NCBI RefSeq assembly: GCF_007741535.1
Contig: NZ_CP036525.1
Location: forward strand, 2,170,001 to 2,234,000
DNA: 64,000 nt
Origin: Rubripirellula lacrimiformis
Lineage (GTDB): Bacteria > Planctomycetota > Planctomycetia > Pirellulales > Pirellulaceae
Direction of reading: 5' to 3'
Below, piece by piece: positions 18,078-26,537 of the stretch (positions are counted from its first letter, which is position 1; the number at the start of each line of letters is the position of its first letter). The notes under the pieces are model-generated. The model had not been told where the DNA came from and searched no databases. It worked only from the letters and a program-made list of their open reading frames with translations. A program made the position numbers and the translations under genes.

Positions 18078-19157
18078 TTACATCGAGTGAACGTACCAGC
18101 TGACTCGTTTGCTGAACTCGAAAATTTCACAGTCCGCGAACTGTTCAAAATCTTTGACCCGTTCGGCTCGCGGGTAGCTGCGGAACGGAGGCCGTCGCGA
18201 GGTCTGGTTCAATAATTTGGCAAAGTGATCAGATTCGCGTTCGGCCAGATAAAACATCATTGCCCAAGCGACGGCATAGGCTTTGGCGGTGGTGTCGGGG
18301 GACTGGAACAGGGTGTCGTCGCTGACCAGTTGCATGACCGCTTGGCTGAAGCGGACGTCGTCGCGCCCCGAAAAATTCTGCTTGATGTATTGCAGACTGT
18401 CTTGATTGATCCGGTCGCTCAATTGAGCGGCGGTGCGAGCGTTTGTCATGCCGGCCGGTTCAAACATTTGTCCGATCCCTTCGCTGATCCAGCGAGGCGT
18501 TTCGCTCATGCGACTGTGGACGCCCGAGTTGTACGCTGATTGGTGGGCGGCTTCGTGGCGAACGGTGGCTTCGGTGATCGATCGTCGACCACCATCGTGA
18601 GTGATCACTCGATTGCTTTCTCCGGCGTAGACGCCCGCAACCCGCTTCATTTCGATGTCCAGCTTCTTGAATTCGCGGTACATCGCGGCTTCATCCGGCA
18701 AGACGACGGCTACCATTGGGAAGCTGCCTTCGCGGATTTCGACTCCCCGGCGGCTCATGTAGCTGACAAATGCGCGGTGCGACTGTTCGAACAGTTTGGG
18801 CCAGCGATCGCCACGTCCTTCGGGTTGGACGACTAAGAAGTTTTTGGTCGCCTGGACTTCGAATCCACGACGGAATTCGCCATTGAGTTCGTTGCGAAGT
18901 TCGGCAGCCGAAATGGGGTCAAAGGGTTGGTTGGTTTCGCGGATTTGCGATTCCGGCAGGGCTGGATCCAGCGAATGCATCCAACCGTCACGCCCCAGGA
19001 TGACCATTTCATGTGTCAGTCTTAGCAGCGGGATCCCTCTCTGGGATTTCCCCAATGCCGAAAATTCGACCATCGCGGGGACTTGCCCGTGTACGTCAGC
19101 GTGGCTGACGCAACAAAGGCAAACGGTCAGGATGGCGGCAGCGAATCGGCAGTTCAT
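18078..19157 (-). CDS. Secreted DUF1570 putative zinc metalloprotease-like protein
   Basis: The 359-residue product has a signal peptide (FAAAILTVCLCCVSHADVHG) and ends FSKRVSWYVHSM. It belongs to the DUF1570 family of planctomycete secreted proteins. The sequence TVRHEAAHQSAYNSGVHSR carries an HExxH-type zinc motif (H201, E202, H205), followed about 25 residues later by PRWISEGIGQMFE, whose E could be the third ligand, as in gluzincin peptidases. Catalysis has not been shown for the family as far as I know. It is divergent from the secreted-protein/parvulin pair that starts at 19321. Confidence 0.8.
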   Translation of the reverse strand: MNCRFAAAILTVCLCCVSHADVHGQVPAMVEFSALGKSQRGIPLLRLTHEMVILGRDGWMHSLDPALPESQIRETNQPFDPISAAELRNELNGEFRRGFEVQATKNFLVVQPEGRGDRWPKLFEQSHRAFVSYMSRRGVEIREGSFPMVAVVLPDEAAMYREFKKLDIEMKRVAGVYAGESNRVITHDGGRRSITEATVRHEAAHQSAYNSGVHSRMSETPRWISEGIGQMFEPAGMTNARTAAQLSDRINQDSLQYIKQNFSGRDDVRFSQAVMQLVSDDTLFQSPDTTAKAYAVAWAMMFYLAERESDHFAKLLNQTSRRPPFRSYPRAERVKDFEQFADCEIFEFSKRVSWYVHSM

Positions 19158-19320
19158 ATCGCAAAGTTGTCCGCAGGCGGAGTTCGAAGGAGACGGCTAT
19201 GGGAAGGCTAGGTTAGAATCTGGGGGTGCATCCGACCTTGATCCGAGGTGCGACTGCAAAGGGGGGACGCTTCCCGGATCAGGCCGACCGGTTTTTCGCA
19301 TCTTGAGGGATATAACGACG

Positions 19321-20691
19321 ATGCTTTCTCGCAGCCTGTTGATCTTTGGTTTGGCCATCGGTGGAACCATCACGCCGCTGATCCCACCAAGTCTTGGGAC
19401 GGCAAGGGCCGACGACCCCGTCGCAGCCCAGGATCCGGGGCCGGATGGCGAAGGTTCGGCACCCTTGTCGCCCGCCCCAGCTTCACCGGTCGATTTGAAA
19501 TCCGACGTGCTGCAGTGGGTCGAAGAATTGGATGCAAACCGTCTGACCAAACGAAAGTCGGCCGAGCGGGCGTTGATTGCCGCAGGCCCCGATGCACTGC
19601 CGTACCTGCCCGAAACAAAGCCGGGGATTTCGATCGAAGCGGCCGAGCGACTTTCGCGTGTCCGCAAGACGCTGATGAAGATGCGGACCGAAGACGAAGC
19701 GGAATCCGATGCGTTCACCGTTTCGCTGGCGGATGTTTCCAACCTGGGCGAAGCGCTCGAGGCGATCAGCCGCGACAGTGGTGTTGAATTTGATCACGAA
19801 GCGGATTCATCGTTGGCGATCTCGCCCGTTGCCGCCCCGCTGGGGTTCTGGCATGCCGTCGATTTGGTGCTGGATCAATCCAATTTGGACATCAACTTTT
19901 ATGGCGGCGACGAGAGCACGCTGAAGTTGGTGGGGCGCAATCCCGATCGGCCGTCCCGTGTCGATTCAGCCGCCTACGCGGGGGTTTACCGGATCGAACC
20001 CACCGCCGTGACCTCGCGCCGAAGTCTGAACAATCCCACGCTTTCGGGGCTGAACATTAGCGTCGAAATCGCGTGGCAACCGCGAGTCACACCCATTGGA
20101 TTGACGTTGCCGATCAAGCAGTTGTCCGCCAAATTGGACGACGGAGCGGACCTGGAACCACAGGAAACGGGGGAAACGATCGACGTTGCAACCAACAGCG
20201 ATATCGCTTTCAGTGAGTTCTTTTTTCCGATGGAATTGCCGGCCGGACAACCCAGCAAGATCGAATCGTTGTCGGGACAGATCCGAGCTCTGTTGCCGGG
20301 CAAAAAACAACAGTTCGAATTGCCGCTGATCAGCCCGGGAACTCCCAAGACAATCGACGCGATGACGGTCGAAGTGGAATCGGTGCGTCCCAATGGACCG
20401 CTGCATGAAATCAGGGTTGCGGTCGAATTGACGGACGCGGATCGTTCGTTGGAAAGCCACCGGCATTGGATCTACGAAAACGATGTCTACGCCCAACGAA
20501 AAGATGGTTCCCGCGCCGATCATCTGGGGTACGAGGTTTATCGCCAAACGGCTTCCGGCGTCGGAATCGGATACCTGTTCGATTTGGGCGACTCGTCAGC
20601 CGCAGCCGAAGCGACGCTGATCTACCAGTCGCCGACCGCCGTGGTACCAAGCGAAGTGTCGTTCGTGATCCAGGACATTCCGCTGCCATGA
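19321..20691 (+). CDS. Secreted protein of unknown function, coupled to a parvulin gene
   Basis: The 456-residue protein begins with a signal peptide (LLIFGLAIGGTITPLIPPSLGTARA|DD). Residues 60-130 are helical and resemble the HEAT-like start common in planctomycete secreted proteins (VLQWVEELDANRLTKRKSAERALIAAGPDALPYL). The rest is beta-rich (LAISPVAAPLGFWHAVDLVLDQ; RHWIYENDVYAQRKDGS), with no motif I can name. ATG 19321 follows a GAGGG at about 14 bases and opens the signal. Its TGA overlaps the next ATG (ATGA), so the two products are probably made together. Confidence 0.75.
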   Translation: MLSRSLLIFGLAIGGTITPLIPPSLGTARADDPVAAQDPGPDGEGSAPLSPAPASPVDLKSDVLQWVEELDANRLTKRKSAERALIAAGPDALPYLPETKPGISIEAAERLSRVRKTLMKMRTEDEAESDAFTVSLADVSNLGEALEAISRDSGVEFDHEADSSLAISPVAAPLGFWHAVDLVLDQSNLDINFYGGDESTLKLVGRNPDRPSRVDSAAYAGVYRIEPTAVTSRRSLNNPTLSGLNISVEIAWQPRVTPIGLTLPIKQLSAKLDDGADLEPQETGETIDVATNSDIAFSEFFFPMELPAGQPSKIESLSGQIRALLPGKKQQFELPLISPGTPKTIDAMTVEVESVRPNGPLHEIRVAVELTDADRSLESHRHWIYENDVYAQRKDGSRADHLGYEVYRQTASGVGIGYLFDLGDSSAAAEATLIYQSPTAVVPSEVSFVIQDIPLP

Positions 20692-21836
20692 ACCCCAACC
20701 AAAATCTGCCGCGATGGCTGCGTCGTACGGCATTGGCATCGATGGTTTCTGCTGTTCCATGGGGGACGGCCACGTTGGCGATGACCACGTTGGCGGTACC
20801 TCGGATCGCGATCGGGCAGACGATCCTGGGCCAGGACGAAAGCCGCAATTCGGGACAGGGACAGGGACAGGGACCGGCCACCGGTGCGGCGACGGCAAAC
20901 TCGAATTCGCAAACCGGGCAACGACGATCAGCGAAGCTGGAACCGAGCGACCCGTTCGCGGCGATCGATGGCCAGCCGATTTACGTGGGTGAGATCAACT
21001 TGGTCCTGACCCAGCGAATCGACGTTCGTGATCTGGAACGTGTCGGGCTGCAGGTTCAACGTGCCACCGCCCTGTTGTTGGTCCGCCGCCATTTGGCGAT
21101 GAAAGCACTGCAAGGTCAGGGCGGCGAAACGCTTGCCGCCGGGATCCGTCGACGTGTTCAGGCCTATCAGAGCGAGGCGTCACGGATGGGGACCAGCATG
21201 GAAGAATTGGCCGCCAAACGCCAATCCACCGCGGACGCGATGGTGGCCGATTTGGCATGGACATCGGCCTGGACCCAGTATCTGAAAAGCCGGATGACGA
21301 CCGCCAATCTGCGAAAGTTTTTTGATCGCAACCAAGCCAAGTACGGGGGCGGACGGTTCGATGTGTCGCAAGTTTTTGTGCCCGTCGATGCGTCCGATCC
21401 AGCATCGGTTGCCGCTACCGCGGATCGGATGACACAGTGGATCGAGGACATTCGCGCCGCCGCGGGGCCGGACGCCGACTCGCTGCCGACCGTGTTCGCA
21501 TCCGAAGCGTCCCAGCACAGTCAGGCCGGGTCAGCCGAGGATGGCGGACATTTGGGCTGGGTCGCAAAAGATGGCGATCTGCCGGCCGAAGTCATGGCGG
21601 CGATTCGCAGCGCGACCGCTAGTCAGATGATCGGCCCGATCCAAAGCAAGCTGGGGATGCACGTGGTGCTGGTCCATCAAGCCGAGGCGGGGACCGGAAC
21701 GTTCGACGAACTGACCGACCAATCCGCTCTTCGCCGCGATGCCGCCAACGCTTTGTTTGATGCGTTGGTCGCCAGCCAAAAAGACGCCAAGGTCGTCTGG
21801 TTCGGCACGCAGCTGCAAGGCGAACAAGTCCGCTGA
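20688..21836 (+). CDS. Exported parvulin-type peptidyl-prolyl isomerase
   Basis: The 382-residue protein carries an N-terminal export signal (TALASMVSAVPWGTATLAMT), a short Gly/Gln-rich low-complexity stretch (GQGQGQGPATGAAT), a helical SurA/PrsA-like chaperone region, and a parvulin domain (about residues 215-345: FDVSQVFVPV, FASEASQHSQAGSAEDGGHLGW, SATASQMIGPIQSKLGMHVVLVHQAE). Such enzymes isomerise X-Pro bonds and help fold exported proteins. It is translationally coupled to the preceding secreted protein, which may be a client or partner. The next gene is convergent on the other strand. Confidence 0.85.
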   Translation: MNPNQNLPRWLRRTALASMVSAVPWGTATLAMTTLAVPRIAIGQTILGQDESRNSGQGQGQGPATGAATANSNSQTGQRRSAKLEPSDPFAAIDGQPIYVGEINLVLTQRIDVRDLERVGLQVQRATALLLVRRHLAMKALQGQGGETLAAGIRRRVQAYQSEASRMGTSMEELAAKRQSTADAMVADLAWTSAWTQYLKSRMTTANLRKFFDRNQAKYGGGRFDVSQVFVPVDASDPASVAATADRMTQWIEDIRAAAGPDADSLPTVFASEASQHSQAGSAEDGGHLGWVAKDGDLPAEVMAAIRSATASQMIGPIQSKLGMHVVLVHQAEAGTGTFDELTDQSALRRDAANALFDALVASQKDAKVVWFGTQLQGEQVR

Positions 21837-21969
21837 ACCCGACGATTCGCCGGGGGCGGGGACTTGGGATTGGGGAGTTCCGTCGCGGCGGTGCGGGGAT
21901 CGTGGTGGATCCCGGTGCACCGAGAGTGGGATTCTGTTGAATCCCACGACGGGTGCCATTGCCGCTGGG

Positions 21970-23460
21970 TTACGGCAGGATCGTATTGCCCTGCTGCATG
22001 CCCTTCTTCTGGTTGGTATAGATTTCGGAGATGTCCGAAGGAAGGCTAGGCCGGCCGGTACGAGGTTCCGGTGGGAAGTCTTCCGCACGGACTGCCGATC
22101 CCATCGGGGTGGTCAACGTATCGTCGATCGCCTTCAGGTAGCTTTGCAGTTTCCAGGCGGGGATGACGGTCAAACCCAACTCGATCGCTTGGTTCTTGGC
22201 TTTGCCGATTGCGATAATCGCTTCGGTGTTGTCGGCATCCGGGTCAGCCGAATCCGTCAATTGTGGGTCTTCGCCGACCACCATGAATCGGACGCTGGCG
22301 TCCAAGGTTCCGGTGATCTCGCCCGTCGCAGACACTTCGGCTGCGACTTCGGCACCGGCTGCCATGATCTGGCCTTTCAACGCTTCGTTGTCAGGTCGTC
22401 CATCGCCATCGATGTCGATTTCACCCGCCAATGCGATCTTCACACGGCGTCCGGGAGCCCAGAACGGCGAGTAGATTTTGTCGCCAGGGATGATTGGGTT
22501 TTTGATTTCGGGGCGAGCGATCACGCGAGCCAGAGCCATGTGCGGGCCTTGGATCTGGGTGACCTGGATCGTCGCTTTGACCTGGGCATCTTGCAGACGG
22601 ACATCATCCGCATCGATCACGCCAAAGGTGACATTGGGTCGCAATGCATCGGCCGATCCCAGGTTGATCGTGCAGACATTGCCACCGCGAACAACAAACC
22701 GGATCTCGCCTTGAGTGGTTTCGAACTGGTCGTTTCGTAGTTCGTTGAGTTGCAATTTCTGAGTATCGATGGTGCCTAGCAGGCGTCGATTGTTCCGTTC
22801 TAGGTCTTCCGCTTTCGCGCTGGCCTGTTGGCGGAACTGGTTGAATTCTTGCACGTTGACGTTCAGTTTGTCACGCGTGTCTTCCTTCTCTTTGTTCATT
22901 CGGGCCCGATCTTCGTCGAACTGAGTGGCCATGTTGTCGGCCTTCTTGTTCGCATCGTCAGCCTTCTGTTCGGCCAGCATCTTGGAATTGTTGGCAATCG
23001 AGATCTCGGCTTCGGCGTCCGTTCGGATCTTGGTGGCTTCTTGGCGAGCGGTCGCGTACTGCGTATTGCGGTCTCGGATCGCGTTGAGCAGGTATTCCGG
23101 CAGCCGTGGATAGTTTCGGTCCTGGGGTTCGACTTCGGCGCCGAACAGCGACATGTCCTTGGTGAACTGTTCTTCGATCGCCTGCATTTCAGGGTCATCC
23201 GAAGAGTTCTCTTTCATTTGGTCCAGTTCCGCTTGGGTGAACTGGACTTGGCCGAGCATGCCTTTGAATCGGCTCAGCTGGCCTTCCATGGTTCGCACCT
23301 GACCGCTCATCGTCTGCATCCTAGCAGCCGCGTCGTCGGCATCGATCGACATCAAATTGCCGCTTCGCCATAGGAAGAAGTTCAGCGCAATCGAAAGCAC
23401 CAAGAAGATCATGCAGGCAATCAAACTGCCGCGGATGACGGAATCGTCGCGAGCCACCAT
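21970..23460 (-). CDS. Membrane-anchored coiled-coil protein, planctomycete-type
   Basis: The 496-residue protein has one N-terminal membrane helix (LIACMIFLVLSIALNFFLW, about residues 13-31). A long alpha-helical coiled coil spans about residues 40-260, rich in Gln, Glu, Lys and Ala (ARQEATKIRTDAEAEISIANN, AEQKADDANKKADNMATQFDEDRARM). A beta-rich C-terminal half follows (EIRFVVRGGNVCTINLGSADALRPNVTFGV) with GEIDIDGDGRPDNEALKG, an EF-hand-like Asp pattern, and a final LQSYLKAIDDTL region. Planctomycetes encode similar proteins of unknown role. It resembles a periplasmic structural rod; an MreC-like role is not supported beyond the helix-plus-beta layout. Confidence 0.7.
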   Translation of the reverse strand: MVARDDSVIRGSLIACMIFLVLSIALNFFLWRSGNLMSIDADDAAARMQTMSGQVRTMEGQLSRFKGMLGQVQFTQAELDQMKENSSDDPEMQAIEEQFTKDMSLFGAEVEPQDRNYPRLPEYLLNAIRDRNTQYATARQEATKIRTDAEAEISIANNSKMLAEQKADDANKKADNMATQFDEDRARMNKEKEDTRDKLNVNVQEFNQFRQQASAKAEDLERNNRRLLGTIDTQKLQLNELRNDQFETTQGEIRFVVRGGNVCTINLGSADALRPNVTFGVIDADDVRLQDAQVKATIQVTQIQGPHMALARVIARPEIKNPIIPGDKIYSPFWAPGRRVKIALAGEIDIDGDGRPDNEALKGQIMAAGAEVAAEVSATGEITGTLDASVRFMVVGEDPQLTDSADPDADNTEAIIAIGKAKNQAIELGLTVIPAWKLQSYLKAIDDTLTTPMGSAVRAEDFPPEPRTGRPSLPSDISEIYTNQKKGMQQGNTILP

Positions 23461-23934
23461 AGTCGTTTCGTGCGTTTTGGAAGCGAAAGAAGCTGGGGAA
23501 AAGCCATGCGGGCCTACAGTCGACCCTTCCGAGTCGTCAGTACACCCTATTTAATCCATACGTTTATTCTACTTCCACGCAAACAGAATTGCCGGTTCTG
23601 TTCCTCGTTTCGGTGACTTTTGCTGATTATGGGCATCTTGCCGGTGCGATCATGCCACGTTGTCGGGTTGGATCGCGGGTCAGAACCCCCAATGAGTGCG
23701 GTCCGGTCGCCAGAATCCGTCCGTTTTACTGGGGCGGCATCTTTTCCGGTGGTGGCACCGCTGGCTGCCCCCATCCCCGGTTTGTGAACGCGGGCAAACC
23801 GAAACCTTTCCTGGTTCTGGTGGTTATGATAGGGAGGCATTGGTCGCCGCCGCTCATGAAAAGCTTAGCGGGGGGGCCAAGGCCGCTGTACCTCCACCCA
23901 ATCGTATCACCGCTCGGAAGCCCCTGAACCTGCC
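23461..23934. other. 474-base intergenic region between divergent genes
   Basis: It holds the promoter side of both the coiled-coil gene and the pseudopilin operon. Short open frames here are not protein-like. No tRNA, riboswitch or strong hairpin was recognised. Confidence 0.5.
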
Positions 23935-24393
23935 ATGCGAAGCCGAAAACCCCGCCTTCACCGATCCACCATTTGCCCCCGCAGCGGCTCGTTGTCCCGT
24001 GATCGTCGTTCCGGCTTTACGCTGCTGGAATTGTTGCTGGTCCTCGCGATTTTGGTCGTGATCGGCGGCATCGTGACCGTCAACATCGGCGGTGCGTCGA
24101 CCGAAGCGAAGGTCAATGCGACCAAGACTCAGCTCAATGGGCTGAAAAACAACATCCAGATGTATCAGATTCGGATGAATACGCTGCCCGAGACCCTCGA
24201 AGCGCTGCGTGACGGACCAAGCGACGCTGCCAAGAAAGCCAAATGGGTCGCTCCGATCATCACCGAAGTTCCCACGGACGCCTGGGAAAACAGCCTGGTC
24301 TACACCGTCAATGGCAATACCTATGAAATCCGCAGCGGCGGCATCGATGGACAAGCCAACACGGACGACGACATCATTGTCGAAGGCTCCTGA
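23935..24393 (+). CDS. gspG: GspG-type major pseudopilin
   Basis: The 152-residue pseudopilin has the prepilin signature RRSGFTLLELLLVLAILVVIGG: cleavage after G, with F1 and E5 and a hydrophobic helix. The unusually long leader (about 27 residues, RSRKPRLHRSTICPRSG) is strongly basic. The C-terminus has the GspG features TLEALRDGPSDAAK and a calcium-loop-like DGQANTDDD. It would polymerise into a pseudopilus at the inner membrane. It heads a seven-gene run. The next gene starts 7 bases later. Confidence 0.88.
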   Translation: MRSRKPRLHRSTICPRSGSLSRDRRSGFTLLELLLVLAILVVIGGIVTVNIGGASTEAKVNATKTQLNGLKNNIQMYQIRMNTLPETLEALRDGPSDAAKKAKWVAPIITEVPTDAWENSLVYTVNGNTYEIRSGGIDGQANTDDDIIVEGS

Positions 24394-24400
24394 TTCCACC

Positions 24401-25063
24401 GTGCAACTCTTCGTTGGTCCCTCCTGTACCCGCGCGTCTGACCGATGCCAGCGCTGCGGGTTTTCACGATCCGCCTTCACGCTGCTGGAACTGTTATTGA
24501 CGTTGGCCGTTTTGGCCGCGATTGCGTCGGTGGTGATCCCGCAGGTCGGGTTGATGATGGGCGATCGCCAATTGGTTCGCGCCGCCGAGCAGTTGCGGAT
24601 TGAAATGACCCGCCAACGAGTCGACGCGATGCGCCAGGGGCGTGTGATGATGATCGAAGCCATGATCGACGGAGGAACGTTTCGACTGAAACCCTATTTT
24701 TCCTCTAGCGACGCTGTCGAAGCGATGGATCAAACCGGATCTCAGTCAGCACTGCTAAACGGTGCCGACCAGGGGAACGTCGCCGTGATTCAGGATTCCA
24801 GTGAATCCGAAGAAACGGTCGACTTGCCCGAAGGCGTCACATTCACATCCGTCGGCGTCGTATCCGCCGCACGTGCTTTTCAAATCGAACAACTGACGTT
24901 GGCGGACCAGGGCGAAGGCTGGAGCCGGCCGATTCTGTTTTATCCGGATGGGTCCACCAGCACTGCGTCGGTGGTGTTGTCGGCCGATGGCATTGGCCGC
25001 ATCGTGGTGAAGGTGCGTGGGATTACTGGCGACGCGACGGTTAGCGAGGTGTTGGCACCATGA
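24401..25063 (+). CDS. gspH: GspH-type minor pseudopilin with GTG start
   Basis: The 220-residue product has the helix SAFTLLELLLTLAVLAAIASVVIPQ. The residue before the cleavage site is Ala rather than the usual Gly, which should still be tolerated but is unusual. The C-terminus is a beta-rich minor pseudopilin domain (FRLKPYFSSSD, GWSRPILFYPDGS, IGRIVVKVRG). I chose GTG 24401, 7 bases after the gspG stop, because an AAGG precedes it and the resulting leader is short and basic; upstream ATGs lie inside gspG. It overlaps gspI by ATGA. Confidence 0.78.
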   Translation: MQLFVGPSCTRASDRCQRCGFSRSAFTLLELLLTLAVLAAIASVVIPQVGLMMGDRQLVRAAEQLRIEMTRQRVDAMRQGRVMMIEAMIDGGTFRLKPYFSSSDAVEAMDQTGSQSALLNGADQGNVAVIQDSSESEETVDLPEGVTFTSVGVVSAARAFQIEQLTLADQGEGWSRPILFYPDGSTSTASVVLSADGIGRIVVKVRGITGDATVSEVLAP

Positions 25064-25527
25064 TTCGTTCACGACGCGGCTTTTCGCTTTTGGAAATCCT
25101 GTTGGCCCTTGCGATCCTGGGCGGCGCGATGGCTGTGCTTAGCCAGATCGCGGAAACCGGGACTTCGGCAGCACGCGAAGCTCGTGATCTTTCGATCGCG
25201 CGGTTGATGTGTCAGTCCAAACTATCGGAAACCTTGCTGGACGCTGCGTCCGGCATCACACCGCAGACGGTGATGACCGTCCCGATGGAACCGTTTGATT
25301 CCGGATCTTTGACGACATTCAACTACAGCCTCGAAGTCCAGCCAGCCGCCTTGGATGGGTTGTTGGCGCTGCGCGTGACCGTCGTCGCCGAAAACCCCAA
25401 CGGTGGGCCTGGGTTGGCTCAATACTCGTTGACGCGTTGGTTGGTCGACCCCGCGCTGGGATTGGAAGCCGCCGAGGCCGAGGAAGAAGCAATGAAAGAA
25501 CTGGCTGCCGAAGAGGCCGCGTCATGA
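25060..25527 (+). CDS. gspI: GspI-type minor pseudopilin
   Basis: The 155-residue pseudopilin starts MIRSRRGFSLLEILLALAIL, a short basic leader with G|F cleavage and E5. The mature part is short, as expected for GspI, and ends in an Ala/Glu-rich tail (EAAEAEEEAMKELAAEEAA). GspI joins GspJ and GspK in the pseudopilus tip. It overlaps gspH by 4 bases and gspJ by 4 bases. Confidence 0.85.
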   Translation: MIRSRRGFSLLEILLALAILGGAMAVLSQIAETGTSAAREARDLSIARLMCQSKLSETLLDAASGITPQTVMTVPMEPFDSGSLTTFNYSLEVQPAALDGLLALRVTVVAENPNGGPGLAQYSLTRWLVDPALGLEAAEAEEEAMKELAAEEAAS

Positions 25528-26537
25528 TCCGCCGTCACCATTCGGATCGCCGTGTCTTGCAGGTCACTGCTGGGTTCACGTTGTTGGAGGTCATCTTGAC
25601 GCTGGCGATGTCCGTCGTGCTGATGATCCTGGTCGGCGGAGCGATTCAGTTTTATGCGCGTGATATGAACGTCCGCGATATGGATGTGCGGCAAACTCAA
25701 TTGGCCGCGGCCGTCATGCAGATGATCGAAGATGACTTGCGCGCCACGTTGCACCTGGAACCGGTTTCCATGGAAGGCTTAGAGTCGCTGTTGGCCGCTA
25801 GCGGTGGTGGCGATTCGGCGGCCGCAGGGGGGGAAGAAGATCTTTCCGCTGCGGGACTCGATTCGACCGACGATACGATCGCGGATGAAACCGCGGTTTC
25901 CGATACGGGAACCATGGATTTGCAAACCAGTGCAGCGGTGTTGGCGACCCCGGGTTTGATCGGTAACCAATACCAAATTCAAGTGGACCTCAGCCGCCTG
26001 CCGCGGCTAGAGGAATACGTCGCGATGATGGACGAAATGACCAGCGACATCGATGATGTCCCCAGCGATTTGAAAACGGTGGCCTACTTTGTTCAGCCGG
26101 CCGGAACCGTCGGCGGCGTCCAGGATCCACTGGCCACCATGACCGGTGACGAAACCACCGGCAGCGATCAATCGGACTTGGGCAGCGGAGGGCTGGTGAG
26201 ACGTTCGCTGGACCGCGCGGTGACTTCCGAAGCGGCCGCCACAGGCGCGCTAGGACTGTTGAACCAAACCGGGGAATTGCTGGCTCCCGAAGTTCTGTCG
26301 ATTGAATTTCAATACTGGGACGGAACCACTTGGCAATTGCAATGGAGCAGCGACGAGTACGGCGAACTGCCGATGGCGGTCAAAGTCCAGCTGACGATGG
26401 CGGATCCGACGGTCATGTTGTCGGATGGATCGGGCTTGGATCCTGATGCGACGCGAGTCTTCACGCACGTGATTCGGCTGCCGTTGGCACGCCCGATCGA
26501 CACGACCGACGAAGACATGACGGGGGTGGTCCAGTGA
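25524..26537 (+). CDS. gspJ: GspJ-type minor pseudopilin
   Basis: The 337-residue product has TAGFTLLEVILTLAMSVVLMIL, with G|F cleavage and E5. The mature part contains acidic, Gly/Ala-rich inserts (SGGGDSAAAGGEEDLSAAG), then a beta-rich domain (VLSIEFQYWDGTTWQLQW, AVKVQLTM, VFTHVIRLPLARP) typical of GspJ. At 337 residues it is longer than most GspJ proteins. ATG 25524 overlaps the gspI stop; an in-frame ATG 87 bases upstream lies inside gspI and is not needed. Confidence 0.82.
   Translation: MIRRHHSDRRVLQVTAGFTLLEVILTLAMSVVLMILVGGAIQFYARDMNVRDMDVRQTQLAAAVMQMIEDDLRATLHLEPVSMEGLESLLAASGGGDSAAAGGEEDLSAAGLDSTDDTIADETAVSDTGTMDLQTSAAVLATPGLIGNQYQIQVDLSRLPRLEEYVAMMDEMTSDIDDVPSDLKTVAYFVQPAGTVGGVQDPLATMTGDETTGSDQSDLGSGGLVRRSLDRAVTSEAAATGALGLLNQTGELLAPEVLSIEFQYWDGTTWQLQWSSDEYGELPMAVKVQLTMADPTVMLSDGSGLDPDATRVFTHVIRLPLARPIDTTDEDMTGVVQ

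Noticed and set aside
17467-18090. 207-residue Leu-Glu/Phe-rich open frame and its 128-residue reverse partner
   Set aside because: Both are translations of the GAACTY hexamer array; no composition or flanking sequence supports a protein.
23547-23840. 97-residue frame in the gap before gspG
   Set aside because: No recognisable family, no ribosome binding site, and atypical composition.
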